The position numbers and the translations under genes are program-made. Below the pieces are notes generated by a model that was given only the letters and a program-made list of their open reading frames with translations, was not told the DNA's origin and did not search any database. DNA of 64,000 bases, taken from contig NC_049905.1 of NCBI RefSeq assembly GCF_001411555.2, positions 11,251,053 through 11,315,052 on the forward strand. The letters are read 5' to 3'. This DNA comes from Juglans regia (Eukaryota > Streptophyta > Magnoliopsida > Fagales > Juglandaceae). Shown in pieces: positions 47,001 through 58,471 of the stretch. Each line of letters begins with the position of its first letter. Position 1 is the first letter of the stretch.

Positions 47001-47179
47001 AGTACTTCTTTAGTTTTTGGGCCATGCATAAGTGCAGTGGAGAGTGAGATTGCGTTGCTCCTACTAATATCCTTTCTACTTCAAATAATCTAGTCTTTAA
47101 CTCATAAACCAAAGTGTCAATTGATTTTTGCCATGATTTTTCATGCTATTAATTTGATTCCATTGTTTATTGTTCTTAG

Positions 47180-47271
47180 GCACCAGAGTTGCACATGGAG
47201 ATCCACAAGCATGGGCTTGGTCAACAGACTATGGATGGGCATCTTCTACTTCTGCTTCTGTTAATGAAAAG
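47180..47271 (+). other. Candidate captured exon in the CACTA element, gene unknown
   Basis: Lies between TGTTCTTAG and GTTAGATT splice-like borders, with an open frame TRVAHGDPQAWAWSTDYGWA followed by a serine-rich end. Not recognised. Confidence 0.35.
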
Positions 47272-47486
47272 GTTAGATTGTCAAAGTTTTCCTTCACTTT
47301 ATAGTTTATGCAAGAGGATTCAGTAATGTACTACTTACAATTAGTTAGTGTTGTTTTTTTCATAGTGACACCAAGGGAACATTGCCCATTTTAAGTTTTT
47401 TGTTTTTGTAAGTTTTGCTACTAATCGAATGAGATAAAGGCCATATCATGGTTGTTATAGTCTTTTAATCAGCCGAATAAAAGATC

Positions 47487-47681
47487 TCAATTACTGAGGT
47501 GTGCACATCCAGAAACTTGAGGCATTACAGGAAGAAGCATCGCCATGTTTCCATTAAGGCCTTGAAGAAGTGGTCAAAGCAGGTGCTTGAGGGATTGGAG
47601 TTTCTGCATACCCATGAGCCATGCATTATTCACAAAGATCTCAATTGTAGTAACATCTTCATCAATGGAAACATAGGCCAG
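47487..47681 (+). pseudogene. WNK kinase exon fragment captured by the CACTA element
   Basis: The frame reads [20 protein letters not shown], then [20 protein letters not shown] and the catalytic loop [19 protein letters not shown], ending before GTAATA, a donor. This matches the middle of the kinase domain of plant WNK (with-no-lysine) kinases; the usual HRD arginine is lysine here. A TAA lies just upstream (47478-47480), and the neighbouring kinase lobes are absent. It is one transposed exon, not a gene. The parent should be elsewhere in the genome. Confidence 0.82.
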
Positions 47682-48009
47682 GTAATAAGTCCTTTTTTTC
47701 CTTTTTCAATTAATGTGCACTAAATTGGGTTATCCTGTTTCTTTGTTTTTGTCATTATAATCAATTTGAATGTCGTATATTCGTCTGGAATATTGAGTCC
47801 GTTTCTCTATTTTTTCCCTTTCAACAAGTACAGTTACTATAGATCTTGGGTTCTTTATTTAAGTTACTATAGACTTTGGATTTTTTTTGAGCATGTAAAA
47901 AGAATATTAGGGCAATCCATAGTGTAAGGTAAAATTGTAAAGCCTGTAAAACTTGGCTGTGTATAATATTTTCTCTATACTGTTTTGTGCATTTTTTATT
48001 TTTTTTTTC

Positions 48010-48470
48010 TGAAAAATATTTTCCGGCGAGTTTTGCTCGCCGCAAATACTGATTACATAGCAGAAATAGATTTGCGGCGACATGAAATCGCGCACAAATA
48101 GTTTTTTGCGGCGAAACCTATCCGCCGGAAAATACATCATAACGGCGATAATTTTAAATCGCTGCAAAATAATAAGTTATTTGCGGCGATTTATTAAGTT
48201 TTTGTGACGATACATATCGCCGGAAATAGTAGTTCTCAGCGATTTTAAAGGTAAACCGGAAGGCCATTTCTGTCGATTTTTTGAGCATTTCCGGCAGACA
48301 TAAATCGCCGCAAATAGTAATGTTTTGTGTCGATTTTTGCCTATCGCCAAAATTGATCAAAAATGGCTTTAGGATTTTGGCGAACCTGCAGCGATTTTAA
48401 ATCGCCAGAAATGATCAAATGCAGCGATTCTGAAGGGTATTTGCGACGATTTTGAACGCTGGAAAAAGCC
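48010..48470. repeat. Right subterminal repeat zone of the CACTA element
   Basis: Many TTGCGGCGA and AATCGCCG words in both orientations, the counterpart of the left zone. Confidence 0.8.
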
Positions 48471-48488
48471 AGATTTCTTGTAGTGAAC

Positions 48489-49374
48489 CTTTCGTATCAA
48501 TCTCATTCTCAGTTTATTTTTCTGGTTTTCATTTATTGTTATATTAAAAAATTATTTGTATTTTTCTCCTCAGATATCAGTTGAAGAGATTAGGTTTCCA
48601 TTAAACAATATAAAGAAAATGATTTGACAGTAGTCTTATTTTCAGATGAACATGATTACATCTCACACGTGGAGATCAGATAGAAAGAAAATCAAAGTCT
48701 AAACGATGGGTGTTGGAAAGAATTCGACCGAGATAGGGAGAGTCAAATCTAGAGTTTGTGAGGAGAAGAGTTCAATCGATCAAATTCAATTTAAAGTCCA
48801 ATAATGTGGCTTGATTATGGCTGTTAATCACGGCTTAGTTATGCTTTTATTATCTTAAAATTATTTATTTTTATTTATAAATTGTGTTGACAATAAATTG
48901 TTATTTTTATGATTTCTTATTACATATAGTTTGAAAAGTGAACGAAATTATCTTTTCAACATTTCATTTATGTTTTAATTGGAGATTAATTTGGTTTTGT
49001 TTTGCACTGTCTTAACAGTTCCATAAGCTATGCGTATTGTGCCATTTCTCCTCTGCAAAAAGATGGGTTTTTGCTTTTTGGAATTTGCTGGCTTTTTTAA
49101 TTAGTAGAATACGTTGGATACATTGTTTTAAAAATAAATCTATTTGCAGGTCTTTGTACTTACGCACCAGATTTAAAAATAAATCTGTATACACTATACA
49201 TCATGATGCATAGTCGATCACTTAGCAAATTTTGTAATTAATTAGTTTTGTAATTACCTTATTTTTCACAATTAAGGTACTTACGTACTGCATCATGAAG
49301 CATAGTTGATCACTTAGCTTCTAATTATCATATTAATTAATTATTTGAAGAGTAATGTTCAAGTCCTGCACACT
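48489..49374. other. Spacer between the CACTA element and the LINE
   Basis: AT-rich. Two diverged copies of CTTACGTACTGCATCATGAA-like words near 49165-49310 suggest a local duplication. No gene recognised. Confidence 0.4.
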
Positions 49375-49565
49375 CACGACAGGAAATATAGTTATTGTGG
49401 CGCTCCATATCGCCAGAAAAAGTATTCAATTTCTCTGCAAACTTCAAAGTAGCCGTGAAAGAAGCGCCACAAACACTAATTTGCGGAGCTTTTTGCTGCT
49501 GCAAACTATTATTTGCGACGAAAAATATATTTCAGACAATCAGAGATTGCCAGAAATACTATGTT
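49375..49565. mobile_element. CACTA-like fragment
   Basis: Begins CACGACAGGAAAT, a degenerate CACTA terminus, and contains GTGGCGCT, ATCGCCAG, TTTGCGGAG and TTTGCGACG words like the CACTA subterminal zones. No clear right end or target duplication. Confidence 0.4.
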
Positions 49566-50015
49566 ACAAAATCTAAAAAAAAAATTATATTGAGACCTCT
49601 TACAAAAAAAGGAAAAAAAAAATAAACATATTACGTTTCATTACAATACATAAAGCAATTATACAATTGTCTAACACACAATGCCAGATTTTAAACCAGA
49701 ATTTAAGAGAAGAAAAAAAGAAACCGTATAAGAGACAATCCAAGACATAGACTTTTTTTTTTTTTTATAGAAGAGTCGAGATCACCTGTCCATGAGTGAC
49801 CCCTTCCCAAATTTTATTAATTGCCCTCACTTTTGGCGGAGGAATATCGTGGTTATAGACCAACACCTAGTATTACAAAAACTTCTCCTACCAGGTGTCA
49901 AAATTACAAACAAAATTACAAACTTACTAAAAAGGACAACCAAGCAAGGACCATTCCGCATGAACATGACGCTAACGGCAACGCAATGAAGGCAAACCCA
50001 GAATATCCAAACAGA

Positions 50016-50486
50016 TTAAACCACGAAGCACCCTAGGCACCTCCCTAACAATCTCCACTCAGAATTAAAACCCGACGCACCACTCCGGGCCAACCAATCC
50101 ACAGCTTTATTTCCCTCTCTATAAACATGACGAACTACGCACACCATAGAATCCATAAGAGCCAACGTATCTTCCCAAAAATCTTTTAAGTACCATACAC
50201 CACACCTTCTCCTATTCCACCACGAAATCACCACTTGCGAATCTAATTCAATTTCCACAAAATTAATCCCCAGTTCCTTACAGGCTTGGAGTCCCTGAAG
50301 AACAGCTAACAACTCCACTCTATTGCTGGTACCGACTCCAATATAAGAATTAAAAGCATAAACCATAAGACCTCGATCGTTCCTAATGATACCGCCCACT
50401 CCTGAAAATCCTGGATTACCAAAACTACTCCCATCTGTATTCAATTTAAACCACCCTTGAGCCTTCCCTCCATACGTGCAGTACAT
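50016..50486 (-). pseudogene. LINE RNase H domain (ORF2 C-terminus)
   Basis: Reads GWFKLNTDGSSFGNPGFSGV, with catalytic acids in LNTDGSS, NRVELLAV, EIELDSQV and NKAVDWLA. The plant L1 type carries this RNase H at the end of ORF2 to remove template RNA. A frameshift near 50450-50470 puts it out of frame with the RT. Confidence 0.88.
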
Positions 50487-52801
50487 CGTCTATTCCAAAG
50501 ATGCCAAGTAATAATAGAAGGTAAAAGCCCCACTATTATTCCCAATTGAGAATTAGAAGATGCCCGTCGAAACCAAATTTGCACCGTCTCCCTCCAAGTA
50601 CGACCAATAGGAATACCAAAAATAGATCCATAAAAATGCCATATTGCCGATGCAAACTCGCCTGAAAGTAGCACATGATTTTGATCTTCATAATTACCTT
50701 CATCACAACAATCACATCGAGAAACTATCTGGATCCCAATGCGCCGAAGACGATCATCTACGCTTAAGGCCATGTTCCACACTTTCCACATTAAAACCAA
50801 AATTTTAAGTGGAAGTAACTTATGCCACACCCAAGGATGCCACTCCATCCTAGATCCTTGTACTCGAATGTAATTCCAAGCGGATTTGGTAGAAAAATTC
50901 CCACTGTCATTCTTCATCCAAATCAAGACATCAGATCCTCCCTTACACCTAGCCAAAGCCTCAACAATATCCTCCACATTATCCTGGCCAACCAACGTAC
51001 TCAAAAACTCCACATCCCAACTATTGGACAACTTACACTCTTTAACTTTCAACATCGGATTACCCACTATCTGGAACTCATCAATTAGAGGACCCCCATC
51101 TCTCCATTTGTCATACCAAAATAAAATATTACCATCTCTAACTCTCCACTTAGCATTATTAAGAACACTCGGAATACTTTTGACAATCATTTTCCAAAAC
51201 CTTGTTCCTTTTCTCATATCAATAAGACACCAAATCAAAGATCCCACATATTTTCCTTTAAAGAATCTAGCCCACAGGGATTCTCCTTTCAAAAGATTCC
51301 ATGCAAACCGCATGTGCAAAGCTTTTTGAATATCTCCCAAATTCCGCAAACCAAGACCACCCTCCTCTATTGGCTTACAAATACTCTCCCATGCCACCCA
51401 CTTTTTCTTTCTTTTACCATTTATCTCTCCCCAAAAAAATGTGCTCAACATTCGGTTTAGTTCTTTAATAATAGATTGGGGAACCTGCAATACTGCAAAT
51501 ATATGTAAAGCCATACTCGTCAGCACATGACGAAGTAAAATTAAACGGCCACCCGCTGATAATAATTTCATTTTCCAACCACTGATTTTGTTCCAGACTT
51601 TATTAATCATCTCCTCTAGATGCTCATGCTTAAGACGCCCTAATACTATCGGAACCCCAAGATATTTAAAAGGAAACAAGCCTTCAGAAAACCCTGTCAG
51701 CCTTTTAAGAGCTCTCTTTCTTACAAACGAAATTTTTGGAGAATAAAATATGGCCGTCTTTTCTTTACTAAGTTGCTGACCTGACCAATTTTCATACTTT
51801 TCAAAAACCAACAACAGTTCCTTCACCGATCTCTTTCCTCCATTCAGAAAAATAACAATATCATCAGCATACATAAGGTGAGAAATATGAGGAGTACCTC
51901 TTGCTTGGGAAAATTTTCCAATCTTTTTTTCAACAAAGCTTTGTTTCAAAAGTCTAGAAAGTACTTCTTGAAGGATAATAAAGAGGTAAGGCAAAAGGGG
52001 ATCCCCTTGGCGCAAGCCCCGCCTCCCATGAAAGAAACCTTTCGTCGTTCCATTAAGCATCACAGAATACCATACATTCGAAATACAAGCACGAATAAGA
52101 TCACAAAAAGAAGAAGGAAAGCCAAAACACCTCAATACCTCAATCAAAAAATTCCACTCCACCTGATCATATGCTTTAGCCATATCAACTTTAATCATTA
52201 TATTACCACCGTGTGTCGTCCTCTTCAGTGAGTGAACCATTTCCTGGGTAAGACTGATATTCTCAAAAATACTCCGCCCAGGTATAAACGCTCCTTGCTC
52301 TAGAGAAATCATTTTGGGAAGAAGACCTGTCATACGATTAACAATAATTTTCGAACAAATTTTATAGAAAACTGAACAAAGGCTTATTGGCCTAAATTTA
52401 TCAAATCCCGAAGGCACATCTACCTTCGGGATAAGCACAATAAAAGAAGCCGAATAAAATCTCGGAAGGCGTTTTGCTAGAAAAAATTCTGAAATAGCTT
52501 CTAAGACCTCAACTTTAACCACCTCCCAGCAACTCATAAAAAAACCCGCGCCAAAACCATCTGGGCCCGGGGAACTATTAATAGGAATAGATGATAGAGC
52601 CTCTTTCACTTCAACCAACGAAGGGATCCCACAAAGCCGGACACAATCCTCTTCATTAATAATCGACGATATCAAACTAGTTAAATCAGGCACCTCCCTT
52701 GCCGGATTAGATCTCTGAAGAAACTCAGAAAAATAATCAACGGCCCCAATATGAATTTCTTCCGGAGAATTAAACTCCATCCCATGATTTTCCACCATCA
52801 T
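50441..52801 (-). pseudogene. LINE reverse transcriptase (ORF2)
   Basis: 786 codons. RT motifs visible: NSSPGPDGFGAGFF, RPISLCSVFYKI, QGAFIPGRSI, KVDMAKAYDQVEW, GLRQGDPLLPYLF and catalytic HLMYADDIVIF (near 51870). Downstream is a zinc-binding RVT region with CDCCDEGN. The enzyme would prime on nicked target DNA. The frame begins just after the remnant of the endonuclease. Confidence 0.92.
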
Positions 52802-52982
52802 TCTCGTTTGTTATCACCTTATCAAACTGCAATATCCGCTTGAAACTCTGGATTTTATCCACACACTGAAAAGGTTCTAGCAACACTGCCATCTTTGGCT
52901 TATGTTTAGACAGCAGTTTTTGTAAACGTCTCTTAGAAGTACCTAAACCTCTTATATTCCAGACTAATATTGAACCAGTCAT
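52770..52982 (-). pseudogene. LINE ORF2 endonuclease, N-terminal remnant
   Basis: Reads ILVWNIRGLGTSKRRLQKLL, then KHKPKMAVLLEPF, the usual start of the apurinic endonuclease domain. After about 60 residues it jumps to the sequence just before RT. Roughly the rest of the endonuclease and the linker are missing, so the element could not cut target DNA itself. Confidence 0.85.
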
Positions 52983-54283
52983 TGAATAAACTTCTGTGTT
53001 CTAGTGATCACCCGCCTGGAGCTCCTGATTTTCTCAAACTGCCGCTTTTGATATTTTCTTTTTACAACTTCATCTTCTGCATCCGAATGATATTCCTTCT
53101 CCTGCAAAAATACTTCCGTATTTTTCTCAGGTTCCGGGTCAGACATCGAGCCATCTTCCAGATTTAACTCTTCCTCATGAACATTATTAACCTCCCTTTC
53201 TGCAGAACTAGGAACTACTTCCCCCTCCCTCATGTCCGTTTCCAACTCTGTTTCCCTTAAACGGCTCACGCATTCCATTTTTCCTTCAAAACTTCCTGGG
53301 TTCATTTCCTCCGCAAGATCCGCAAGATCAAGATTTTCCTCTTGATCCTTTTCCGGTTCCAACTCCCCAACCAAAAGAATGGGATCACCTAACACCCGAT
53401 GCTCCTCAGTTGCTTCGTTTGTTTCAACTTCTGTATCCTCCACAACTGGGGTATTAATTTTATCCGTCGGCTCTTCCACAATCGGTTCTTGTTGCCGAAC
53501 CCAAACATTACTTCCTGCATTCTTTTTCCCAGCACGGCAAGTCTTTAAATTATGCCCCTGTTTTTTACATTTAGAACAGAACGCCGGCAAAGTTTCATAT
53601 ATAATTTCTTGCTTTCGGCTAGTTCCCAAACCAGGCATCCCAATCCAAAAATAAGGTAAAGGTTTCTTTGTCGCATCCATTTCCACACAAATACGAGCAC
53701 CATCGGTTCGAGTAACACAACGAGTAGAGTTATCACTTCTAATAAATCTACCAATAGGGGCTGTAAGAATTTTAAGAATGGACTCATGATAATAGTTAGG
53801 AGGCAAACCTGGAAGTACAATCCACACAGGTACAATCGAGGGTTCTTCATCTTCTTTAAATTCTGGAGTCCAGTGAAATGGACGGTAAGGAATTCCTTCT
53901 ATATCATTAACTTCACGAGACAGAGCCTTCATGCAATCTTCTTCCGAAACCATTCTGATAAAAACATTCCGAGGATGCCTCATATTAGAAACGACTGGAA
54001 TGCCATCAAGATTCCATCGCTTATGAATGAAAGCCCTAATGGCATCCAAGGATGGTCGGTTCCTCAAAAACTTCAAAACAATCGAGTACCGAAAAGGCTT
54101 GGCAGATCGTTGGATTTCCTCCTTAGAAAATTGGAAATAAATTTCGCCATCCTTAGATTTCGGCAGACGATGCGCCACAGACATTTCTGGAAGAGGCTGA
54201 GGAACCACCGAAACGAGATCCATGAAGAGCCGTCGACCTCCGTTGGTAGCAGCAGCAACCATTACTTGCGTCAAACGTAGCAA
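52979..54283 (-). CDS. LINE ORF1 protein (DUF4283 plus CCHC zinc knuckle)
   Basis: 434 codons without a stop. The N-terminal half is a DUF4283-type RNA-binding region (FSKEEIQRSAKPFRYSIVLK, WIVLPGLPPNYYHES). A zinc knuckle CSKCKKQGHNLKTC follows near 53581-53540, then an acidic C-terminal third. It coats the LINE RNA. It ends about when ORF2 begins (52982), a 4-nt overlap. This is the only apparently intact transposon protein frame of its size in the window. Confidence 0.85.
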   Translation of the reverse strand: MLRLTQVMVAAATNGGRRLFMDLVSVVPQPLPEMSVAHRLPKSKDGEIYFQFSKEEIQRSAKPFRYSIVLKFLRNRPSLDAIRAFIHKRWNLDGIPVVSNMRHPRNVFIRMVSEEDCMKALSREVNDIEGIPYRPFHWTPEFKEDEEPSIVPVWIVLPGLPPNYYHESILKILTAPIGRFIRSDNSTRCVTRTDGARICVEMDATKKPLPYFWIGMPGLGTSRKQEIIYETLPAFCSKCKKQGHNLKTCRAGKKNAGSNVWVRQQEPIVEEPTDKINTPVVEDTEVETNEATEEHRVLGDPILLVGELEPEKDQEENLDLADLAEEMNPGSFEGKMECVSRLRETELETDMREGEVVPSSAEREVNNVHEEELNLEDGSMSDPEPEKNTEVFLQEKEYHSDAEDEVVKRKYQKRQFEKIRSSRRVITRTQKFIQ

Positions 54284-54681
54284 GAAAAAACTTTCAAGAA
54301 GAAAGTCATTCTTGGAGCTTTGTTTAGCATTCTTGGAACGTCCGATCGATGCATACGGGTTCCTTGAGAAGAACGTCGAACTTCAGAATAATGCTTTGGT
54401 CAACTCTGTGCGAGATTGAACGTGCCAACAACAGTCGCATCAAGGAAATTTCGAAGAAACTTCCGCACGCACGTCTTCTTGGCAATTAAATCGTTCTGGA
54501 ATGAAGAGCCTCTATCAGCACTTTTTTTTCCTGCTTATTCCTTCTCTATTCTAGCAGCGTTTAATTGACTAGGATGAAAGAAAAAGGAAAGCTCCTTTCC
54601 TCTCTCTACGGCCAAGTCTTGGAGTACTCAAAAGCCACATCTCAACCAGAACTCATAAAACAGAACCCAAGACATAGACTT

Positions 54682-55683
54682 AGAAACATGAGAAAGCAAA
54701 TACAAAAGCCTATTAAAACTGAACCTATGTCAACAAATAAAAATTAAAAAAAGAAATAAAGAAAACTCTAAAACTAAAGGAAATGTCCGGACCAAATAGA
54801 TAGGCTGACATTTGTAATGATTGTTGACACAAAAGCTTGAAAGCAAAACACAATTTAGAGAAGAAACAACAACTAATTTACTGCATATATACATAGGAGC
54901 TAGTGGAGATATGTAAAAAATACACTTACCAAGTAGAAAATATCTTAGGAAAAACAAGACAAGAGCCAAACATTATGGCTTTTGTCTTCTTATCTTAGGA
55001 AAAACTATTCAGATTTGTTCGACGGTAGGATTAGCACTGCAAATAGAACCATAAGATTGAACTGCAAAACCTGGCATGATCAATGTATCCATTCTACCAA
55101 CGTAAGTGATATCCATAATAAGTTACCAACCATACCGACACAAAGAAGCTATTAATAGAACAAGGCATCCATTCGAATCTAAATAAAATTACCAAGAGAA
55201 AGTATCTTAGGAAAAAGTAGGAGAAATGGAACAAGGCACATGCAATGCCTGAATTTCAGTTTGTTTACCATGAACATCAATAAAGAAAACCCATGAATAC
55301 AAGCACAGTTTTATTCTAAATTGTGAGCCAACCGAGTCTTTCAAGAAAAAATCATTGAAGATGATTGAAGGAATAAAAAATCAACCAAACAAACCAAAGT
55401 CCTTACCTCAATGGTTTCCACAGCTTGTAACCAGTACTCCTCATCAAGGAATAAAGAATAAAACATTCAGTTCAAAACACATACACAAAATAATAAGGGC
55501 ATTCATTCAGTCTATCTATTCATGTTAACCAAATAACAATAAGCAGAAAGTGGCATTCCTAAATATGGGACTAGAAATTGGAAAGTCATTGTCAACAAAT
55601 AACCTACAATTACAGCTCTGTACTGCTATTTTTTTTTATTTTTTTTTTTTGGGATAAGTCAATTTCCTACGACTATAGCAACA
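54682..55683. other. Spacer without recognised gene
   Basis: AT-rich. On the minus strand around 55450-55405 a block reads LDEEYWLQAVETIE before GTAAGG, which could be a lone exon. The phrase ATCTTAGGAAAAA recurs near 54941, 54993 and 55205. Nothing else. Confidence 0.3.
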
Positions 55684-55935
55684 TCAACAGAATGTTGTGC
55701 CATGCCCTTTCACAATAAGCTTTTTACAGACAACAAACCCAGAAATTCGAAATATGGATATTAAGATCCTCTTGTGACAGCCTCCAAACTGGATGGTTTG
55801 TTGAATAATTTGAATGATGGCAGGTTTGATCTCGAAGTTATTGGCTTGTATAGTTGGTCGCCTCATACTGGATGTAGCCCCATTGACCGAGCACATCGCA
55901 TAGTCTCTTAACACCTTGTGCTCTTGGTCGGCCAT
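55684..55935 (-). pseudogene. Orphan retrotransposon gag N-terminal fragment
   Basis: 83 codons starting at an ATG, MADQEHKVLRDYAMCS, then ANNFEIKPAIIQIIQQTIQF and GG. The latter matches the start of the capsid domain of non-chromoviral Ty3-gypsy elements as I recall it. The downstream sequence is out of frame or degenerate. The gypsy LTR at 55940 begins only 4 bp beyond the ATG. Confidence 0.55.
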
Positions 55936-55939
55936 CTTA

Positions 55940-58471
55940 TGTTAGGCCCAGTCTCTTCATCAAAGTGGCCCGGACCGTGAGTGAAAATGGCCCAGCCATT
56001 TTAGTGCTTAGTAAGACCACCGAACGGCGTCGTTTTGGGAGGTAAGTGCTCCTCCTCTGTTTCTGTTTCTTCCTTCTTTCTCGCGCACTTAGTTTCCATT
56101 TTCGGTTTCACATACTTCTGCATCTCTCTCTCTCCCACGTTAACTCTTTCTCTTCCATTTCATTTCCGTTTTTTTTCTCCTCATCGATTTCTGTTGCTGT
56201 TGCCGAAACTCTTGCCCAAAACCTCATCACTTTGTTTTTTTTTTCTTTCTTCTTCTGCACTGCTTCTGGTTTCCGGTGTGCGTGTGCTGTCTGTTGCATC
56301 ACAGTTTCTCTCCAGTTTTGCGTTTCGGTTTTCCCTCTGCAACACGGCTTGCATCACTCCGCAGCCTCCATCTTCCGACTGGTAAGAATGTCATCTTCAA
56401 ACATTTGTTTTTCGGTCATCTCTGCTGTAGCGTAACCCTTCTGCTGTTTTTCCTGTTTTTGGTTTGTTTCATCCTTTCTTTTCTGCAGTTTCTGTTTCTG
56501 GCCGTGGGGTTTGAGTGTACGTTTTGTGGGTTTTTGAGTTTGTCACTCGTGTAATCGTTGAAGCCTTTGCTGGAATTCTTGTTGCCGTGGGTAAGTTTTT
56601 CTTACCTCTGTTTCCTGCACACACAATCACACATAGTTACACTTCCAGTTTTCTCACTGAATTTTTGTGGGTAATGTTTTCATTTTTAGTTTAGTTTAGG
56701 GGGCGGCTCTTTGGGCATTTCTTGCTATAATGAATTTCTTGTGGTGTATTGTCCTAGGTTTGGATTATTTGAAGTTACATTGTAGTGGAATTGTTGGACT
56801 GGTGGTTGAGAAAATATTTAGAAATATTAGTTTATACTTTCTGTTATGGAGTTGGGAATGGAAAGAAGTGTGCTTTGTGAAGTGTTGTTTGGTTAAGTTG
56901 GTGGTAATTGTTTGAAATTGTGAACTGCTGGAAAAAGTGTGAGTTATTGGGATTTGAGTTGACATTGGTTTTGACGCTTGTATTGGACAATATTGAGTTC
57001 GGTATAGAATATTTTGGGTCGAAGTGTGGGCTGTCCGGATTGTTATTTGGCTGTTTGAGTTTGATTAAACTCGCTGAATTATGGTCTAGGGTTTGGGTCT
57101 TGAGTTGTTCAAGACCAATTTTGCATTGTTAGACTTTAATATTTAGTTTATATTATTTTATGAATAGGTGACGAGACGGATAGAGACCGTATTCAAGTCA
57201 TAGATAATACGCTGCAGGAGTCAGGTAAGTGGGATTCCTATGTTGGGTTTTATACAAGTTAATAATACTGAGGTTGATTTTATGAAAACTTGCATAATTT
57301 GTGTTGTGTTGGGAACTTGTGAAAACAAAGATCAACCTCGGTCACTTATCTACATTATTCTTGAAATCTGTGTGAAAAAGGAAAAATATATTCTGACATG
57401 CATTGTGTAGACATGAGCTAAATTCTGTTATGTGGTTTCTGAAATCTGGAAAAAGAGCGATATTGAGAATATGAAAAGTTGTGCATTTATTTAGAAAGAT
57501 GTTATGGCTTTTGTGTTCAGCGTGTGTAAACTGTCTGATTCTGTTTTGGTACTCTGTATTATTTTGATATAACATCTGAGAACCTTTGGCATGGTGTACT
57601 GGTTTTCGTATCTGACTCTGTCTCTGCTTTGCTCTGCTCTGCTCTGTTATGCTCTGCTCTGTTTGGGTTGGTACCAACTTCTCTGTCTCTGAGTGCACCC
57701 ACTTTGGAAACAAAGTGGTTTTATTGTGGTCTTTCCTGTGTGCACACTCGGGGCTCCGAGAAGAATAAAGGAAAGATTTCACCTCTGTCTCTGCTTGGTT
57801 TGTCCACCGGGGTTAGCACAACCCTACCACGGGGGTGAAATATGGTCTCTGCTCTGTTTGATGCTCTATTTTGATCTGATGATGATACTCAGTTTATGTT
57901 ATGCCAAAGCACTATGGGTTTTACTTGTCTTAAAACCATCGCTCTGTTACTTTTGAAAGTATGTTCTGTTCTGCATGATAACTTTGGAAAATATTTTGTT
58001 CTGCATGCTATACTTCGTAAATACTCATGTTTGCACGCTAGCATATGACTTCTGCTTACTGAGTTATGATAACTCACCCCCTATCTTGATAATATTTTTC
58101 AGATGATGTGGAGAGTCCAAATGAGGACCTAGATTAGATTGGTGAACGTGTTTAAGCTGAGGAGATGTGGTTAGAAGAATAACTTCTGATGTTCTTAGTT
58201 TTAATGTCTTTGAGTTTTAATTATATTATGGGTTTAGTAGGACCTATGGCTTTATCAGTTTGGTATGTTACTATTACCGGGAGATTGTAGACCCTTTGAT
58301 TTATTATTATTTCATTAAAGATTGTGTGGAGTTTGTAATGAGATTGTTTAGAAGATATGAGATTGATTTCACTTATGAAGTCTTTGGATATTTTTCTTTG
58401 GATGTGTTGGGAGACATGTTTATGACTGACAGGTAGTAATTCTCCAAGCCACCCGGGTTTGGGGCGTTACA
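55940..58471 (+). repeat. 5' LTR of the gypsy element (2.5 kb)
   Basis: Begins TGTTAGGCCCAGTC and ends GGGCGTTACA. The exon-like block is at 57168-57224 (donor GTAAGT), with the acceptor TTTTTCAG ending at 58102. Its first ~800 bp are unrelated to the LTR at 107, while the rest is clearly homologous. Confidence 0.9.

Larger units (their letters stand above)
43513..48485. mobile_element. Complete non-autonomous CACTA (En/Spm) transposon with captured gene pieces, TSD AAC
   Basis: The 13-bp terminal inverted repeats CACTACAAGAAAT (43513-43525) and ATTTCTTGTAGTG (48473-48485) are perfect. AAC flanks both ends (43510-43512, 48486-48488). Subterminal zones (43535-43815 and 48010-48470) are filled with variants of TTTGCGGCGATTT in both orientations, the presumed transposase-binding arrays. 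No transposase frame is visible in the 4.97 kb. The interior instead holds exon-like host sequence, including a WNK-kinase exon. Confidence 0.93.
49755..54666 (-). mobile_element. L1-type LINE, 15-bp TSD, endonuclease deleted
   Basis: Flanked by CCAAGACATAGACTT at 49740-49754 and 54667-54681. The + strand left end is a T run (about 49755-49766), the poly(A) tail of a minus-strand element. In order it has a 5' UTR, ORF1 (54283-52979), the start of ORF2 endonuclease, RT, and a C-terminal RNase H. The perfect long TSD shows a full-length, fairly young insertion. The 4.9-kb length is short because most of the endonuclease domain is missing. Confidence 0.93.

Noticed and set aside
55405..55450. 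Single minus-strand exon (LDEEYWLQAVETIE before GTAAGG)
   Set aside because: Too short, with no partner exon found nearby; mentioned only in the spacer note.
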